From Amycolatopsis sp. cg9 (GTDB lineage Bacteria > Actinomycetota > Actinomycetes > Mycobacteriales > Pseudonocardiaceae): a stretch of 64,000 nucleotides of DNA. The stretch lies in contig NZ_CP166850.1 of the NCBI RefSeq assembly GCF_041346945.1, positions 3,100,001 through 3,164,000 on the forward strand. Direction: 5' to 3'. Positions within the stretch are counted from its first letter, which is position 1. Each line of letters begins with the position of its first letter. The position numbers were made by a program, and so were the translations under genes. This document shows positions 33,414-45,258 of the stretch, piece by piece. A model generated the notes under the pieces. The model had not been told where the DNA came from and did no database searches. It was given only the letters and a program-made list of their open reading frames with translations.

Positions 33414-34693
33414 TGGCCGACCCCATCACTCCGGTCCTCACGAAGCGCTGGCTGTCGCCGAACTCCTGGCAGATCGGGACGTACGAGGCGCTCGAGGGCT
33501 ACACCGCCGTCCGCAAGGCACTGGCCGGGACGCCCGAGCAGCTCGTCCAGGTGGTCAAGGACTCCGGCCTGCGCGGCCGCGGCGGCGCGGGCTTCCCGGC
33601 CGGCATCAAGTGGTCCTTCATGCCGCCGAACTTCGACAAGCCGCACTACCTGGTGATCAACGCCGACGAGGGCGAACCGGGGACCTGCAAGGACATCCCG
33701 CTGATGATGGCGGACCCGCACTCGCTGATCGAGGGCTGCATCATCGCCTCGTACGCGATGCGGTCCAACCACTGCTTCATCTACGTCCGCGGCGAGGCGC
33801 TGCACTGCATCCGCCGCCTCAACGCGGCCGTGCGCGAAGCCGAAGCGGCGGGCTACCTCGGCGAGAACATCCTCGGCTCGGGCTTCGACCTCAAGATCAC
33901 CGTGCACGCCGGTGCGGGCGCGTACATCTGCGGCGAGGAGACGGCGCTGCTCGACTCGCTGGAAGGCCGTCGCGGCCAGCCGCGGCTCAAGCCGCCGTTC
34001 CCGGCCGCCGCGGGGCTCTACGCCGCGCCGACCACGGTCAACAACGTCGAGACCATCGCGAGTGCACCCTTCATCATCAACGGCGGTTCGAGCTGGTTCC
34101 GCGAGATGGGCCGCGAGAAGTCGCCCGGCCCGAAGATCTACTCGATCTCCGGCCACGTCGAGAAGCCCGGCCAGTACGAGTGCCCGCTCGGCACCACGCT
34201 GCGCGAGCTGCTCGACATGGCGGGCGGCATGAAGGACGGCATCCCGCTCAAGTTCTGGACCCCGGGCGGCTCGTCCACCCCGATGTTCACCGCGGAGCAC
34301 CTCGACGTTCCGCTGGACTTCGAAGGCGCGGCGGAAGCCGGGTCGATGCTGGGCACGACCGCCGTGCAGGTCTTCAACGAGACGGTGTCGGTGCCCTGGG
34401 CCGTGATGAAGTGGACGCAGTTCTACGAGCACGAGTCCTGCGGCAAGTGCACGCCGTGCCGCGAAGGCACGTACTGGCTGGCGCAGATCCTCGAGCGCAT
34501 GGTCGAGGGCCACGGCACCGAGGAGGACATCGACACCCTCCTCGACGTCTGCGACAACATCCTCGGCCGGTCGTTCTGCGCCCTCGGCGACGGCGCGGTG
34601 TCGCCGATCCAGAGCGGCATCAAGTACTTCCGCGACGAATTCCTGGCTCTGTGTGAGAGCAACAAGCGCGAACTGGTGGGAGCGCAGGCATGA
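33413..34693 (+). CDS. nuoF: NADH-quinone oxidoreductase subunit F
   Basis: The 426-residue 51-kDa subunit binds NADH, FMN and cluster N3. The glycine-rich GRGGAGFPAGIKW is the NADH/FMN region, GAGAYICGEETALLDSLEG the FMN loop, and ESCGKCTPCREGT plus FCALGD supply the N3 cysteines. ATG 33413 is chosen over the much longer frame that reads through nuoE. Entry point of electrons into the complex. Confidence 0.96.
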   Translation: MADPITPVLTKRWLSPNSWQIGTYEALEGYTAVRKALAGTPEQLVQVVKDSGLRGRGGAGFPAGIKWSFMPPNFDKPHYLVINADEGEPGTCKDIPLMMADPHSLIEGCIIASYAMRSNHCFIYVRGEALHCIRRLNAAVREAEAAGYLGENILGSGFDLKITVHAGAGAYICGEETALLDSLEGRRGQPRLKPPFPAAAGLYAAPTTVNNVETIASAPFIINGGSSWFREMGREKSPGPKIYSISGHVEKPGQYECPLGTTLRELLDMAGGMKDGIPLKFWTPGGSSTPMFTAEHLDVPLDFEGAAEAGSMLGTTAVQVFNETVSVPWAVMKWTQFYEHESCGKCTPCREGTYWLAQILERMVEGHGTEEDIDTLLDVCDNILGRSFCALGDGAVSPIQSGIKYFRDEFLALCESNKRELVGAQA

Positions 34694-37161
34694 CGATCGC
34701 CCCCGACAAGCCCGACACGGCCGCGACGCCGGTCCCCGAAGGCCACGTCAAGCTGGTCATCGACGGCGAAGAGGTCATCGCCCCCAAGGGCGAGCTCCTC
34801 ATCCGCACGGCCGAGCGCCTCGGCACGGTCATCCCGCGGTTCTGCGACCACCCGCTCCTCGACCCGGCGGGCGCCTGCCGCCAGTGCCTGGTCGAGGTCG
34901 AGATGGGCGGCCGGCCGATGCCGAAGCCGCAGGCGTCCTGCACGATGACCGTCGCCGACGGCATGGTCGTCAAGACGCAGCTGACGTCGCCGGTCGCGGA
35001 CAAGGCCCAGCAGGGCGTGATGGAGCTGCTGCTCATCAACCACCCGCTGGACTGCCCGATCTGCGACAAGGGCGGTGAGTGCCCGCTGCAGAACCAGGCG
35101 CTGGCGCACGGCCGCGCGGAGTCGCGGTTCGTCGACACCAAGCGGACGTTCCCGAAGCCCCTGCCGATCTCGACGCAGGTGCTGCTGGACCGCGAGCGCT
35201 GCGTGCTCTGCCAGCGCTGCACCCGGTTCTCCCGCGAGATCGCCGGCGACCCGTTCATCGAGCTCCTCGAACGCGGCGCCCACCAGCAGATCGGCACCGC
35301 GGAGACGGCGGACGTCCTGGACCTGGCCTCGCGGACGACGTCCGGCCAGCCGTTCCAGAGCTACTTCTCCGGCAACGTCATCCAGATCTGCCCGGTCGGG
35401 GCCCTCACGAGCGCGGCCTACCGGTTCCGCTCCCGGCCGTTCGACCTCGTGTCCGCGCCGAGCGTGTGCGAGCACTGCTCGTCCGGCTGCGCCGAGCGCA
35501 CCGACTTCCGGCGCGGCAAGGTCCAGCGCAAGCTGGCCGGCGACGACCCCGAGGTCAACGAAGAGTGGATCTGCGACAAGGGCCGCTTCGCCTTCCGCTA
35601 CACCTCGGCCGACGACCGCATCCGCCGTCCGCTGGTCCGCAACCGCGAAACCGGTGAGCTGGAAGAGGCCTCCTGGACCGACGCGCTGCGCATCGCGGCC
35701 GCCGGCCTCACCGAAGCCCGCGCGGGAGGCGGCGTCGGCGTCCTGACCGGCGGCCGGCTGACCGTCGAGGACGCCTACGCGTACTCGAAGTTCGCCCGGG
35801 TCGCCCTGCACACCAACGACGTCGACTTCCGCGCCCGCCCGCACTCGGCCGAGGAGCTCGCGTTCCTCACCTCCCGCGTCGTCGGCGTGACGGCGGAGTC
35901 CGGCGTCACCTTCGGGGAGATCGAGCGGGCCCGCACGGTCCTGTGCGTCGCCTTCGAGCCCGAGGACGAAGCGCCGATCGTGTTCCTGCGGCTGCGCAAG
36001 GCGGCCCGCAAGAACCGCACCCGCGTCGTCCACTTGGGACAGTGGACGACCTCGTCGGTGCGCAAGACGTTCGGCGAGCTGCTCGCCTGCGTCCCCGGCC
36101 AGGAGGCCGCGGCCATCGACGGCATCGCCAAGCACGCGCCGGACCTCGACGAGGCCCTCCGCGGCGACGGCTCGGTCGTCCTGGTCGGCGAGCGCGCCGC
36201 CCAGGTGCCCGGCCTCTTCTCCGCGCTGCAGGACCTGGTGGAGCGCACCGGTGTCCGGCTCGCGTGGATCCCGCGCCGGGCCGGCGACCGCGGTGCGCTG
36301 CAGGCCGGCTGCGTCCCGACGCTGCTGCCGGGCGGCCGCCGCGTCACCGACGACGCCGCTCGCGTCGCCGTCGAAAACGCTTGGGGCGTGCCGGTTCCGG
36401 CCACGCCGGGCCGCGACACCACCGGCATCCTCAAGGCCGCTTCGGGCCGCGAGCTCGGCGGCCTGGTCGTCGGCGGCGTCGACCCGTACGACCTGCCGGA
36501 CCCGGACCTCGCGCTGCGCGCGCTGGACACCGCCGGCTTCGTCGTCAGCCTCGAACTCCGCCACAGCGCGGTGACCGAGCGCGCGGACGTCGTGCTCCCG
36601 GTGGCGACGTCGGACGAGAAGGCCGGCAGCTACCTCAACTGGGAGGGCCGCACCCGCCCGTTCGACGTCACCATCGAAGGCACCGGCGCCCTGCCGGACT
36701 GCCGGGTGCTCGACACCCTCGCCGTCGAGATGGACGCCGACCTGTTCACGCAGACCCCGGCCGCGGCTCGCGGTGACTTCGAGAAGCTCGGCAAGGCTTC
36801 GGCGCTGAACTGGGCGCACGTCGCCGTCGAGGTGCCGGCTCCGGCGACGCCGGCCGCCGGGCAGGCCGTGCTGTCGACCTGGCGCCAGCTCATCGACAAC
36901 GGGTCGCTGCAGGACGGCGAGCCGCACCTGAAGGGCACCCAGCGCACCCCGGTCGCGCGGCTGTCCGCGAAGACCGCGGAAGGCCTGGGCACCACCGTGC
37001 GGGTGAGCACCGAACGCGGTGCGATCACGCTGCCGGTGGAGATCGCGGACCTGCCCGACGGCGTCGTGTGGCTGCCGGGCAACTCCGACGGCTCCGCCGT
37101 GTTCAAGACCCTCGGTGCCGGCCACGGCGCCCTGGTGGACCTCGCTGGGGGTGAACAGTGA
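34690..37161 (+). CDS. nuoG: NADH-quinone oxidoreductase subunit G
   Basis: The 823-residue subunit has the N-terminal ferredoxin domain for N1b ([20 protein letters not shown]), the [10 protein letters not shown] motif for N5, [14 protein letters not shown] and CPVGAL for N4, and CEHCSSGC with a distant WICDKG cysteine, the extra N7 site. A molybdopterin oxidoreductase-like domain without active-site residues fills the rest. Length is usual for actinobacterial NuoG. It overlaps nuoF and nuoH by 4 bp each. Confidence 0.96.
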   Translation: MTIAPDKPDTAATPVPEGHVKLVIDGEEVIAPKGELLIRTAERLGTVIPRFCDHPLLDPAGACRQCLVEVEMGGRPMPKPQASCTMTVADGMVVKTQLTSPVADKAQQGVMELLLINHPLDCPICDKGGECPLQNQALAHGRAESRFVDTKRTFPKPLPISTQVLLDRERCVLCQRCTRFSREIAGDPFIELLERGAHQQIGTAETADVLDLASRTTSGQPFQSYFSGNVIQICPVGALTSAAYRFRSRPFDLVSAPSVCEHCSSGCAERTDFRRGKVQRKLAGDDPEVNEEWICDKGRFAFRYTSADDRIRRPLVRNRETGELEEASWTDALRIAAAGLTEARAGGGVGVLTGGRLTVEDAYAYSKFARVALHTNDVDFRARPHSAEELAFLTSRVVGVTAESGVTFGEIERARTVLCVAFEPEDEAPIVFLRLRKAARKNRTRVVHLGQWTTSSVRKTFGELLACVPGQEAAAIDGIAKHAPDLDEALRGDGSVVLVGERAAQVPGLFSALQDLVERTGVRLAWIPRRAGDRGALQAGCVPTLLPGGRRVTDDAARVAVENAWGVPVPATPGRDTTGILKAASGRELGGLVVGGVDPYDLPDPDLALRALDTAGFVVSLELRHSAVTERADVVLPVATSDEKAGSYLNWEGRTRPFDVTIEGTGALPDCRVLDTLAVEMDADLFTQTPAAARGDFEKLGKASALNWAHVAVEVPAPATPAAGQAVLSTWRQLIDNGSLQDGEPHLKGTQRTPVARLSAKTAEGLGTTVRVSTERGAITLPVEIADLPDGVVWLPGNSDGSAVFKTLGAGHGALVDLAGGEQ

Positions 37162-38507
37162 CACCGTTGCTTACCGAGGCCGCTGTCGGGAGCGTCCCGG
37201 ACGCGGCGACGCGGGCGGCGCTGCTGGCGGACGACCCGTTGTGGCTGATCCTGCTGAAGTGCGTGGTCATCCTGCTGATCGGGCCGATCTTCACGATCTT
37301 CCTGATCGTCTGGGAGCGCAAGGCCGTCGGCCGGATGCAGAACCGGCCCGGCCCCAACCGCGTCGGTCCGGGCGGCTACCTGCAGTCCCTCGCGGACGCG
37401 ATCAAGCTGCCGTTCAAGGAACAGATCATCCCGGACACGGCCGACCGCAAGGTGTACTTCCTCGCGCCGGTCATGTGCGTGGTGCCTTCGCTGATCGCGC
37501 TGTCGGCCATCCCGTTCGGCCCGGTGGTGTCGATCTTCGGCGAGCGGACCGTGCTGCAGCTGCTCGACCTGCCGGTCAGCGCGCTGGTGATCCTGGCCTG
37601 CTCCTCGATCGGCGTGTACGGCATCGTGCTCGCCGGCTGGGCGTCCGGCTCGCCGTACCCGCTGCTCGGCGGCATGCGCAGCGCGGCGCAGGTGATCTCC
37701 TACGAGATCGCGATGGGGCTCTCGATCGTCGCGGTGATCCTGCAGGCCGGCTCGCTCGACCTGGCCGACATCGTCGGCAAACAGCAGCCGGCGTGGTTCC
37801 TGTACCTGGTCCCGAGCTTCGTGATCTACCTGATCTCGATGGTCGGCGAGACCAACCGCGCCCCGTTCGACCTCCCCGAGGCCGAGTCGGAGCTGGTCGG
37901 CGGCTTCCACACCGAGTACAGCTCGATGAAGTTCGCGATGTTCTTCCTCGCCGAGTACGTCAACATGGTGATCGTCTCGGCGTTCGCGACGACGCTGTTC
38001 CTCGGCGGTTGGATGGCCCCGTGGCCGCTGTCGCTGATCGGGAACAACGTCCTCAACACCGGCTGGTGGCCGGTGCTGTGGTTCTTCGCCAAGATGTTCG
38101 TCCTGCTGTTCGGGTTCATCTGGCTGCGCGGCACGCTGCCCCGCCTGCGCTACGACCAGTTCATGCGCCTGGGCTGGAAGGTCCTGGTCCCGCTGAACCT
38201 GGTGTGGATCATCATGGTGACCTTCGCGAAGGTCATCGCCTGGAACACCGCGTCGATCATCATCGCCGCGGTCGCGATCTTCATCGTCGTCGCCCTGTTC
38301 TTCTACGTCCGCGCGTCGGGCCGCGAAGAGGAGAGCGAGACCGTTCCGGTGACCGGCGGCGGTTTCCCGGTCCCGCCGCTGGACCTCAAGGTCCCGCAGA
38401 CCACCCCGCGTCAGAAGGCTTTGGCCAAGGCCGAGGCGAAGGCGGCCCGGCGCAAGCCGGCCGCCGTCGGTACCGCAAAGGAAGGAGCGCAAGATGGGGT
38501 TTCTTGA
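37158..38507 (+). CDS. nuoH: NADH-quinone oxidoreductase subunit H
   Basis: The 449-residue membrane subunit has about eight helices. [19 protein letters not shown] and the acidic loop [19 protein letters not shown] are the family signatures and line the quinone chamber. A C-terminal hydrophilic extension of about 60 residues rich in Lys, Ala and Pro is not in the E. coli protein. The end overlaps nuoI by 14 bp. Confidence 0.96.
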   Translation: MTPLLTEAAVGSVPDAATRAALLADDPLWLILLKCVVILLIGPIFTIFLIVWERKAVGRMQNRPGPNRVGPGGYLQSLADAIKLPFKEQIIPDTADRKVYFLAPVMCVVPSLIALSAIPFGPVVSIFGERTVLQLLDLPVSALVILACSSIGVYGIVLAGWASGSPYPLLGGMRSAAQVISYEIAMGLSIVAVILQAGSLDLADIVGKQQPAWFLYLVPSFVIYLISMVGETNRAPFDLPEAESELVGGFHTEYSSMKFAMFFLAEYVNMVIVSAFATTLFLGGWMAPWPLSLIGNNVLNTGWWPVLWFFAKMFVLLFGFIWLRGTLPRLRYDQFMRLGWKVLVPLNLVWIIMVTFAKVIAWNTASIIIAAVAIFIVVALFFYVRASGREEESETVPVTGGGFPVPPLDLKVPQTTPRQKALAKAEAKAARRKPAAVGTAKEGAQDGVS

Positions 38508-39018
38508 TCCCGTCAAGGGCTTCGGCGTCACCTTCGGGATGATGTTCAAGAAGGTCGCCACCGAGGAGTACCCCGAGGCCGGCGCCCCCGCCGCCCCGCG
38601 GTACCACGGCCGGCACCAGCTGAACCGCCACCCGGACGGCCTCGAGAAGTGCGTCGGCTGCGAGCTGTGCGCGTGGGCGTGCCCGGCGGACGCGATCTTC
38701 GTCGAGGGCGGTGACAACACCGAGGAAGCCCGGTTCTCCCCTGGCGAGCGGTACGGCGCGGACTACCAGATCAACTACCTGCGCTGCATCGGCTGCGGCC
38801 TCTGCATCGAGGCCTGCCCGACGCGGTCGCTGACGATGATCAACTTCTACGAGCTGGCCGACGACGACCGCCAGCGGCTGATCTACACGAAGGAAGACCT
38901 GCTCGCCCCGCTGCTGCCCGGCATGGAGCAGCCGCCGCACCCGATGCGGCTCGGCGAGAACGAGCAGGACTACTACGTGAACGGTCCGGAGCTGGCTCGT
39001 GGGGAGGCCGCGAAGTGA
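38494..39018 (+). CDS. nuoI: NADH-quinone oxidoreductase subunit I
   Basis: The 174-residue subunit carries two [4Fe-4S] clusters (N6a and N6b), with [16 protein letters not shown] and [16 protein letters not shown]. It links the NuoG cluster chain to N2 in NuoB. An AAGGAG site precedes the ATG. It overlaps nuoJ by 4 bp. Confidence 0.96.
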   Translation: MGFLDPVKGFGVTFGMMFKKVATEEYPEAGAPAAPRYHGRHQLNRHPDGLEKCVGCELCAWACPADAIFVEGGDNTEEARFSPGERYGADYQINYLRCIGCGLCIEACPTRSLTMINFYELADDDRQRLIYTKEDLLAPLLPGMEQPPHPMRLGENEQDYYVNGPELARGEAAK

Positions 39019-39878
39019 TCTCCGCACTGCTGGCCCAAGCCCCGACGGGCGCCGCGGCCGGCGTCTCCACCGGCGAGGCCATCGCGTTCTGGATCCTCGG
39101 CCCGCTCTGCCTGCTCGGCGCGCTCGGCATGATCTTCTCCCGCAACGCCGTGCACTCGGCGCTGTGGCTGGTCCTGACGATGCTGAGCCTGGGCGCGCTG
39201 TACATGATCCAGTCGGCGCCGTTCCTGGGCTTCACGCAGATCATCGTCTACACCGGCGCGATCATGATGCTGTTCCTGTTCGTGCTGATGCTGGTCGGCC
39301 GCGAGAGCTCCGACTCGGTCGTCGAAGTCCTCCGTGGACAGCGGCTGGCCGCCACCGTCCTCGGCATCGGGATGGCCGCGCTGCTGGCCACCGGCATCTA
39401 CCGGGCGATGGAGAACGTCACCCCGGCGACGCCGCTCGACTCGGCGACGCCGGCCGGCGGCGGTCCCAAGGGCCTCGGCAAGCTGATCTTCACCGACTAC
39501 CTTTTCCCGTTCGAGCTGACGTCGGCGCTGCTCATCACCGCCGCCATCGGCGCGATGGTGCTGGCCTTCACCGACCGGCACGCCAAGGGCGGGAAGCGCA
39601 CCCAGAAGGAACTGGTCGTCGCCCGCTTCCGCGGCGAGCACGACCGGCCGTCGCCGCTGCCCGGCCCGGGCGTCTTCGCCACCGCCAACTCGGTGGCGAC
39701 GCCGGCCCTGCTGCCGGACGGCTCGGTCGCCCCGGAGTCGCTCTCGGCGATCATCGAGTCCACCTCGGCGATCGAGCTGGCGAAGGAACGCAAGCTCGTC
39801 GCCGACGACGTCGAGCACCCGGACGCGCACGCGCTGGTCGGCTCGGACAGCTCGGAATCCGAAGGGGAGAAGGCATGA
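39015..39878 (+). CDS. nuoJ: NADH-quinone oxidoreductase subunit J
   Basis: The 287-residue membrane subunit has five helices in the first 200 residues, including [20 protein letters not shown] and [21 protein letters not shown], whose third helix contains the pi-bulge region in other species. A hydrophilic C-terminal tail of about 90 residues is an actinobacterial extension. It overlaps nuoK by 4 bp. Confidence 0.94.
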   Translation: MISALLAQAPTGAAAGVSTGEAIAFWILGPLCLLGALGMIFSRNAVHSALWLVLTMLSLGALYMIQSAPFLGFTQIIVYTGAIMMLFLFVLMLVGRESSDSVVEVLRGQRLAATVLGIGMAALLATGIYRAMENVTPATPLDSATPAGGGPKGLGKLIFTDYLFPFELTSALLITAAIGAMVLAFTDRHAKGGKRTQKELVVARFRGEHDRPSPLPGPGVFATANSVATPALLPDGSVAPESLSAIIESTSAIELAKERKLVADDVEHPDAHALVGSDSSESEGEKA

Positions 39879-40174
39879 CCCCGACGTACTACCTGCTGCT
39901 GTCGGCGCTGCTGTTCGCGCTGGGCGCGGTCGGCGTGCTGGTGCGGCGCAACGCGATCGTCGTGTTCATGTGCATCGAGCTGATGCTCAACGCCGTGAAC
40001 CTGTCGCTGGTCACGTTCGCCCGGATCAACGGCGGGCTCGACGGCCAGATCATGGCGTTCTTCGTCATGGTCGTCGCGGCCGCCGAGGTCGTGGTCGGCC
40101 TGGCGATCATCATGGCCATCTTCCGCACCCGGCGCTCGGCCTCGGTCGACGACACCAACCTGCTGAAGTACTAG
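39875..40174 (+). CDS. nuoK: NADH-quinone oxidoreductase subunit K
   Basis: The 99-residue subunit has three membrane helices. The two membrane glutamates used in proton transfer are in [12 protein letters not shown] and [11 protein letters not shown]. Length is standard. ATG 39875 overlaps the nuoJ stop; the longer frame upstream is a shadow. Confidence 0.96.
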   Translation: MTPTYYLLLSALLFALGAVGVLVRRNAIVVFMCIELMLNAVNLSLVTFARINGGLDGQIMAFFVMVVAAAEVVVGLAIIMAIFRTRRSASVDDTNLLKY

Positions 40175-40185
40175 GAGACCCCCGA

Positions 40186-42087
40186 GTGACCGCATCATCG
40201 TGGCTGCTGGTGGCCCTGCCTGGCCTCGGCGCCCTGATCCTCCTGCTGGCCGGGAAGCGCGCGAAGGCCTGGGGGCATCTGCTCGGCTGTGCCACCGTCA
40301 CCCTCGCCTTCGTCTACGGGCTGATCCTGTTCTTCACCGCCGACACGGGAACCACGACGGACACCAAGGTGTACTCGTGGATCCCGGTCGGCCAGCTGCA
40401 GGTGGACTTCGGGCTGCGGATCGACGCGCTGTCGCTGACGTTCGTGCTGCTCATCACCGGCGTCGGCATGCTGATCCACTACTACTCGATCGGCTACATG
40501 GCCGACGACGAGGGCCGGTACCGCTTCTTCGCGTACCTCAACCTCTTCGTCGCCTCGATGCTGGTCCTGGTGCTGGGCAACAGCTTCGTGACGCTCTACC
40601 TCGGCTGGGAGGGCGTGGGTCTCGCGTCCTACCTGCTCATCGGCTGGTACCAGGGCCGCCCGTCCGCCGCGACCGCGGCGAAGAAGGCGTTCCTGATGAA
40701 CCGCGTCGGTGACGTCGGGCTCGCGCTGGCGATCTTCATCATGTTCAAGTACGCGGGCTCGACCGGCTACGCGCAGGTCTTCCAGGCGGTCGGCGACGGC
40801 AAGTTCTCGCCGGCGGCGATCACCGCGATGGCGATCCTGCTCCTGCTGGGCGCCTGCGGTAAGTCCGGCCAGTTCCCGCTGCAGGCCTGGCTCCCGGACG
40901 CGATGGAGGGCCCGACCCCGGTCTCGGCCCTGATCCACGCGGCGACCATGGTCACCGCCGGTGTCTACCTGGTGGCCCGCTCGAAGGACATCTTCAACGC
41001 CACCGAAGACGGCCGCCTGATCGTGACGCTGGTCGGCACGGTGACGCTGCTGCTCGGGTGCATCATCGGCTGCGCGTACGACGACATCAAGAAGGTCCTC
41101 GCGTACTCGACGGTCAGCCAGATCGGCTACATGATGCTGGCGGTCGGGCTCGGGCCCATCGCGTACGCGCTCGGCATCATGCACCTGGTCGCGCACGGCT
41201 TCTTCAAGGCCGGGCTCTTCCTCGGGGCCGGGTCGGTCATGCACGGCATGAACGACGAGGTCGACATGCGGAAGTTCGGCGGCCTGCGCAAGAAGATGCC
41301 GATCACCTTCATCACCTTCGGCCTCGGCTACCTGGCCCTGATCGGCATCCCGCCGCTGTCGGGCTTCTTCACCAAGGACGCCATCATCGAAGCGGCGTTC
41401 GGCCAGGGCGGCTGGCGCGGCTGGGTGATGGGCGGCGCGGCGCTGCTCGGCGCCGGGCTCACCGCGTTCTACATGACGCGCCTGATGGTGATGACGTTCT
41501 TCGGCAAGGAGCGCTGGAAGGACATCAAGTCCACCGACGGCCGCGACTTCCACCCGCACGAGTCCAAGCCGATCATGTGGGTCCCGATGGCCGTCCTGGC
41601 CGTCGGCTCGGTCGGCGCCGGCTTCTTCTTCGCCCAGGGTGAGCGCTTCGCCCACTGGCTGACCCCGTCGGTCGGCGAGCTGGAGGAAGCGCACCACGCG
41701 CCGTTCGACGCCTGGGTGATCTCGGTGGCGGCGGTCGTGCTGTCGCTGCTCGGCGTCGCGCTGGCGTACCTGATCTTCCGCCGCGAGATCCCGGTCGAAC
41801 AGCCGCAGCGGGTCTCGTTCGTCACCCGCGCCGCGCGCAAGGACCTCTACGGCAACGCCCTCAACGAGACGCTGGTCGCCCGCCCGGGCACCTGGCTCTC
41901 GCGGGCGCTGGTGTTCGTCGACAACCGCGGCGTCGACGGCGCGGTCAACGGTCTCGCCGCCTCCCTCGGCGGCGGCTCCGGCCGGCTGAGGCGGCTCCAG
42001 ACCGGGTTCGTCCGGTCCTACGCGCTGTCGATGCTCGGCGGCACGTTCCTGCTTCTGGCGGCTCTCCTGCTGGTGAGGTTCTCCTGA
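40186..42087 (+). CDS. nuoL: NADH-quinone oxidoreductase subunit L
   Basis: The 633-residue antiporter-like subunit shows the Mrp-type core: [19 protein letters not shown] with its key glutamate, [21 protein letters not shown] and lysine/histidine-bearing [16 protein letters not shown]. It carries the long lateral helix at the C terminus. GTG 40186 lies 11 bp after nuoK with a GGAG site; the TGA overlaps the nuoM ATG by one base. Confidence 0.95.
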   Translation: MTASSWLLVALPGLGALILLLAGKRAKAWGHLLGCATVTLAFVYGLILFFTADTGTTTDTKVYSWIPVGQLQVDFGLRIDALSLTFVLLITGVGMLIHYYSIGYMADDEGRYRFFAYLNLFVASMLVLVLGNSFVTLYLGWEGVGLASYLLIGWYQGRPSAATAAKKAFLMNRVGDVGLALAIFIMFKYAGSTGYAQVFQAVGDGKFSPAAITAMAILLLLGACGKSGQFPLQAWLPDAMEGPTPVSALIHAATMVTAGVYLVARSKDIFNATEDGRLIVTLVGTVTLLLGCIIGCAYDDIKKVLAYSTVSQIGYMMLAVGLGPIAYALGIMHLVAHGFFKAGLFLGAGSVMHGMNDEVDMRKFGGLRKKMPITFITFGLGYLALIGIPPLSGFFTKDAIIEAAFGQGGWRGWVMGGAALLGAGLTAFYMTRLMVMTFFGKERWKDIKSTDGRDFHPHESKPIMWVPMAVLAVGSVGAGFFFAQGERFAHWLTPSVGELEEAHHAPFDAWVISVAAVVLSLLGVALAYLIFRREIPVEQPQRVSFVTRAARKDLYGNALNETLVARPGTWLSRALVFVDNRGVDGAVNGLAASLGGGSGRLRRLQTGFVRSYALSMLGGTFLLLAALLLVRFS

Positions 42088-43637
42088 TGACCTGGTTGCT
42101 CATCCTCATCCTGGTGCCGCTCGCCGGCTCCCTGGTGCTGGCGTTCCTCAAGGGGAACGACCGCGCCGCGGTGCTGGCCGCGCTGGCGTTCTCGATCCTC
42201 GAGTTCCTGCTGATCATCCCGTTCTGGCTCAGCTACTCGCCTTCGGGCGCGCGGCTGCAGATGACGTCGAGCTTCGACTGGATCCCCAGCTTCGGCGTGC
42301 ACATCGCGTTCGGCACCGACGGCATCTCGCTGATCATGATCGCGGTGATCGCGCTGCTGGTGCCGATCGTCGTCGGCGGGCTCGGCACGCTGGACAAGCT
42401 GCCGGCGGGCCGCAGCGCGGGCGGGTTCCTCTCGCTGATCCTGCTGCAGGAAGCGCTCACGATCGGCGTGTTCGCCGCGACCGACGTCTTCCTGTTCTAC
42501 GTGCTGTTCGAGATCATGCTGATCCCGATGTACTTCCTGATCGGCGGCTACGGCGGCGCGAACCGGCAGTACGCGGCGGTGAAGTTCTTCCTCTACTCGT
42601 TCCTCGGCGGCCTGATCATGCTGGCGTCGGCGATCGGGGCGTACTCGCTGGCGGCGGACAAGCTCGGGCACGGCACGTTCGACTGGGCCACGCTGGTGAC
42701 GGTGGTGCGCGACGCGCCGCTGTCCACGCAGATCTGGCTGTTCCTCGGGTTCTTCCTGGCCTTCGCGATCAAGGCGCCGCTGGTGCCGTTCCACACCTGG
42801 CTGCCGGACGCGGCGGGGGAGGCGCCGATCGGCGTCGCCGTCCTGCTGGTCGGCGTGCTGGACAAGGTCGGCACGTTCGGGTTCCTGCGCTACTGCCTGC
42901 CGATGTTCCCGGACGCGAGCAAGACGCTGGCGCCGCTGGTGCTGGTGCTCTCGGTGGTCGGTGTCCTTTACGGATCCATCCTCGCCGCGGGCCAGCGGGA
43001 CATGAAGCGGTTCATCGCCTACGTGTCCATCGCGCACTTCGGCTTCATCTCGCTGGGCATCTTCGCGTTCAACGAGCAGGCGATGGTCGGCTCGGCGACG
43101 TACATGCTCAACCACAGCCTCGCGACCGGCATGCTGATCGTGGTGATCGGCCTGGTCATCGCGCGCGGCGGGTCGTCGAAGATCTCGGACTACGGCGGCA
43201 TGGCCAAGGTGACGCCGCTGCTGGCGGGGATGTTCCTCCTGGCCGGTCTGTCGACGCTTTCCCTGCCGGGCACCAACTCCTTCGTCTCGGAGTTCCTGGT
43301 GCTCATCGGGTCCTATGTGGACCAGCCGGTCTACACGATCCTCGCGACGGTCGGCATGGTCCTCGCCGCGGCCTACGTGCTGTGGCTCTACCAGCGGGTC
43401 ATGCAGGGCCCGGTCCGCGGTGACGCCCTGATCGGCGTCGGCGGGGGCCCGGGCACCGCGATGGCGCCGGAGCTGGGCGCGAAGAAGGCGATCACCGACC
43501 TGAACGGCCGCGAGATCGCGATCCTCGCTCCGCTGGTCGTGCTGATCCTCGTCCTCGGCTTCTACCCGAAGCCGGTGCTCGACACAGTCACCCCGACGGT
43601 GCAGCAGACGCTGTCCGCGGTCCAGGGAGGCAAGTAA
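42087..43637 (+). CDS. nuoM: NADH-quinone oxidoreductase subunit M
   Basis: The 516-residue antiporter-like subunit has about 14 helices. FYVLFEIMLIPMYFLIG holds the conserved glutamate, and AFAIKAPLVPFHTWLPDAAGEAP and MLNHSLATGML are proton-channel segments. It is one of three pump modules with NuoL and NuoN. nuoN starts 2 bp downstream. Confidence 0.96.
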   Translation: MTWLLILILVPLAGSLVLAFLKGNDRAAVLAALAFSILEFLLIIPFWLSYSPSGARLQMTSSFDWIPSFGVHIAFGTDGISLIMIAVIALLVPIVVGGLGTLDKLPAGRSAGGFLSLILLQEALTIGVFAATDVFLFYVLFEIMLIPMYFLIGGYGGANRQYAAVKFFLYSFLGGLIMLASAIGAYSLAADKLGHGTFDWATLVTVVRDAPLSTQIWLFLGFFLAFAIKAPLVPFHTWLPDAAGEAPIGVAVLLVGVLDKVGTFGFLRYCLPMFPDASKTLAPLVLVLSVVGVLYGSILAAGQRDMKRFIAYVSIAHFGFISLGIFAFNEQAMVGSATYMLNHSLATGMLIVVIGLVIARGGSSKISDYGGMAKVTPLLAGMFLLAGLSTLSLPGTNSFVSEFLVLIGSYVDQPVYTILATVGMVLAAAYVLWLYQRVMQGPVRGDALIGVGGGPGTAMAPELGAKKAITDLNGREIAILAPLVVLILVLGFYPKPVLDTVTPTVQQTLSAVQGGK

Positions 43638-43639
43638 CC

Positions 43640-45208
43640 GTGCTCGACATCCTCCTGACCCAGGCACCGGAGCCGGTGCAGGTGCCGTCGGTCGACTACC
43701 CGGCCGTGCTGCCGGTGCTGATCGTCTTCGGCGCGGCGTGCGTGAGCGTGCTGGTCGAGGCGTTCTTCCCGAAGGGCTCGCGGTTCCGCTCGCAGGTGAT
43801 CCTGAGCCTGCTGGCGATCGTCGGCGCCGGCGTCGCACTGGTCCTCTACGCGACCGGGTCCGCCCCGGCGGGCGGCGTCACGACGTTCAGCCGCGCGATC
43901 TCGATCGACCGCCCGGCGCTGTTCCTCTGGGGCACGTTGCTCGCGCTGGCCCTCGGCGCGGTCCTGCTGATTTCGGACCGCGTGGTCGAGCCGGGCGGCG
44001 CGCTGGTCGCGCAGGCCGGCATCCGCCCGGGCACCGTCCAGGACCGCGCCCAGACGGCGACGGTCATGCAGACCGAGGTGTTCCCGCTGACGCTGTTCGC
44101 CCTCGGCGGCATGATGGCGTTCTGCGCGGCGAACGACCTGCTGACGATGTTCATCGCGCTGGAAGTGCTTTCGCTCCCGCTGTACCTGATGTGCGGCCTC
44201 GCCCGTCGTCGCCGCCTGCTGTCGCAGGAGTCGGCGGTCAAGTACTTCCTGCTGGGCGCGTTCTCCTCGGCGTTCTTCCTCTACGGGCTGGCGCTGCTCT
44301 ACGGCTACGCGAACTCGGTGAAGCTGGGCGACATCGCCGCCGCGGCGGCCGGTTCGGACCGCTCGGACACGCTCCTGTTCGCGGGTCTCGGTCTGCTGGT
44401 GGTCGGCCTGCTGTTCAAGGGTTCGGTCGGCCCGTTCCACACGTGGACCCCGGACGTGTACCAAGGAGCCCCGACGCCGGTGACGGCGTTCATGGCGGCG
44501 TGCACGAAGGTCGCGGCGTTCGGCGGGATCTTGCGGGTCCTGTCGGTGGCGTTCTCGTCGACTTCGTGGGAGTGGCGCGGGGTTCTGTGGGGCGTGGCGA
44601 TCATCTCGATGGTGATCGGCGCGGTGCTGGGCCTGACCCAGACCGACGTCAAGCGCATGATCGCGTACTCGTCGATCGCCCACGCGGGCTTCCTCCTCAT
44701 CGGCGCGATCGCGATGACGAAGGACGGCCTGTCGAGCACGCTGTTCTACCTGCTGGCGTACGGCTTCACGACGCTGGCGGCGTTCGGCGTGATCAGCCTG
44801 GTCCGCGATTCCTCGGGCGAGGCAACGCACCTCTCGGCGTGGGCCGGGCTGGCGAAGCGGTCGCCCTTGGTGGCGGCGGTGTTCACGTTCTTGCTGCTGG
44901 CCCTGGCCGGGATTCCGCTGACGTCGGGCTTCGTCGGCAAGTTCGTGGTGTTCTCGGCGGCCCTCTCGGACGGAATGGCCCCGCTGGTGGTGGTGGCCCT
45001 GGTGTTCAGCGCGGTGGCGGCGTTCTTCTACCTGCGAGTGATCGTGCTGATGTACTTCTCGGAGCCGGCGGCCGACGGCCCCTCGGTGACGGTCCCGGGC
45101 TTCGGCACGGGAACGGCGATCTTCCTCGGCACGGCGGTCACCCTGGTGCTGGGCCTGGTGCCCGCGTTCGCACTGGGCTGGGCCGGTTCGGGCGGTTTCG
45201 CGCTCTGA
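43640..45208 (+). CDS. nuoN: NADH-quinone oxidoreductase subunit N
   Basis: The 522-residue antiporter-like subunit completes the proton-pumping arm. LFIALEVLSLPLYLMCG-like FIALEVLSLPLYLMCGLARR, GSVGPFHTWTPDVYQGAPTP and the late KFVVFSAAL are the family features. It is the last gene of the operon; a strong terminator begins 9 bp after the stop. Confidence 0.96.
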   Translation: MLDILLTQAPEPVQVPSVDYPAVLPVLIVFGAACVSVLVEAFFPKGSRFRSQVILSLLAIVGAGVALVLYATGSAPAGGVTTFSRAISIDRPALFLWGTLLALALGAVLLISDRVVEPGGALVAQAGIRPGTVQDRAQTATVMQTEVFPLTLFALGGMMAFCAANDLLTMFIALEVLSLPLYLMCGLARRRRLLSQESAVKYFLLGAFSSAFFLYGLALLYGYANSVKLGDIAAAAAGSDRSDTLLFAGLGLLVVGLLFKGSVGPFHTWTPDVYQGAPTPVTAFMAACTKVAAFGGILRVLSVAFSSTSWEWRGVLWGVAIISMVIGAVLGLTQTDVKRMIAYSSIAHAGFLLIGAIAMTKDGLSSTLFYLLAYGFTTLAAFGVISLVRDSSGEATHLSAWAGLAKRSPLVAAVFTFLLLALAGIPLTSGFVGKFVVFSAALSDGMAPLVVVALVFSAVAAFFYLRVIVLMYFSEPAADGPSVTVPGFGTGTAIFLGTAVTLVLGLVPAFALGWAGSGGFAL

Positions 45209-45217
45209 GGTTTTCAG

Positions 45218-45258
45218 GCCGCCACCCCCGCGCTCCGGTGCGGGGGTGGCGGCTTTTT
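45218..45258 (+). terminator. strong rho-independent terminator after nuoN
   Basis: GCCGCCACCCCCGC (45218-45231) and its exact complement (45240-45253) form a 14-bp stem with an 8-base loop, followed by TTTTT at 45254-45258. It separates the nuo operon from the convergent secretion-satellite cluster, whose last stop codon begins at the end of the T-tract. Confidence 0.93.

Noticed and set aside
34423..37164. 913-residue open frame on the minus strand
   Set aside because: Exactly antisense to nuoG and the end of nuoF; composition (Arg, Asp, Gly, Val rich, no domain) reflects codon third-position GC.
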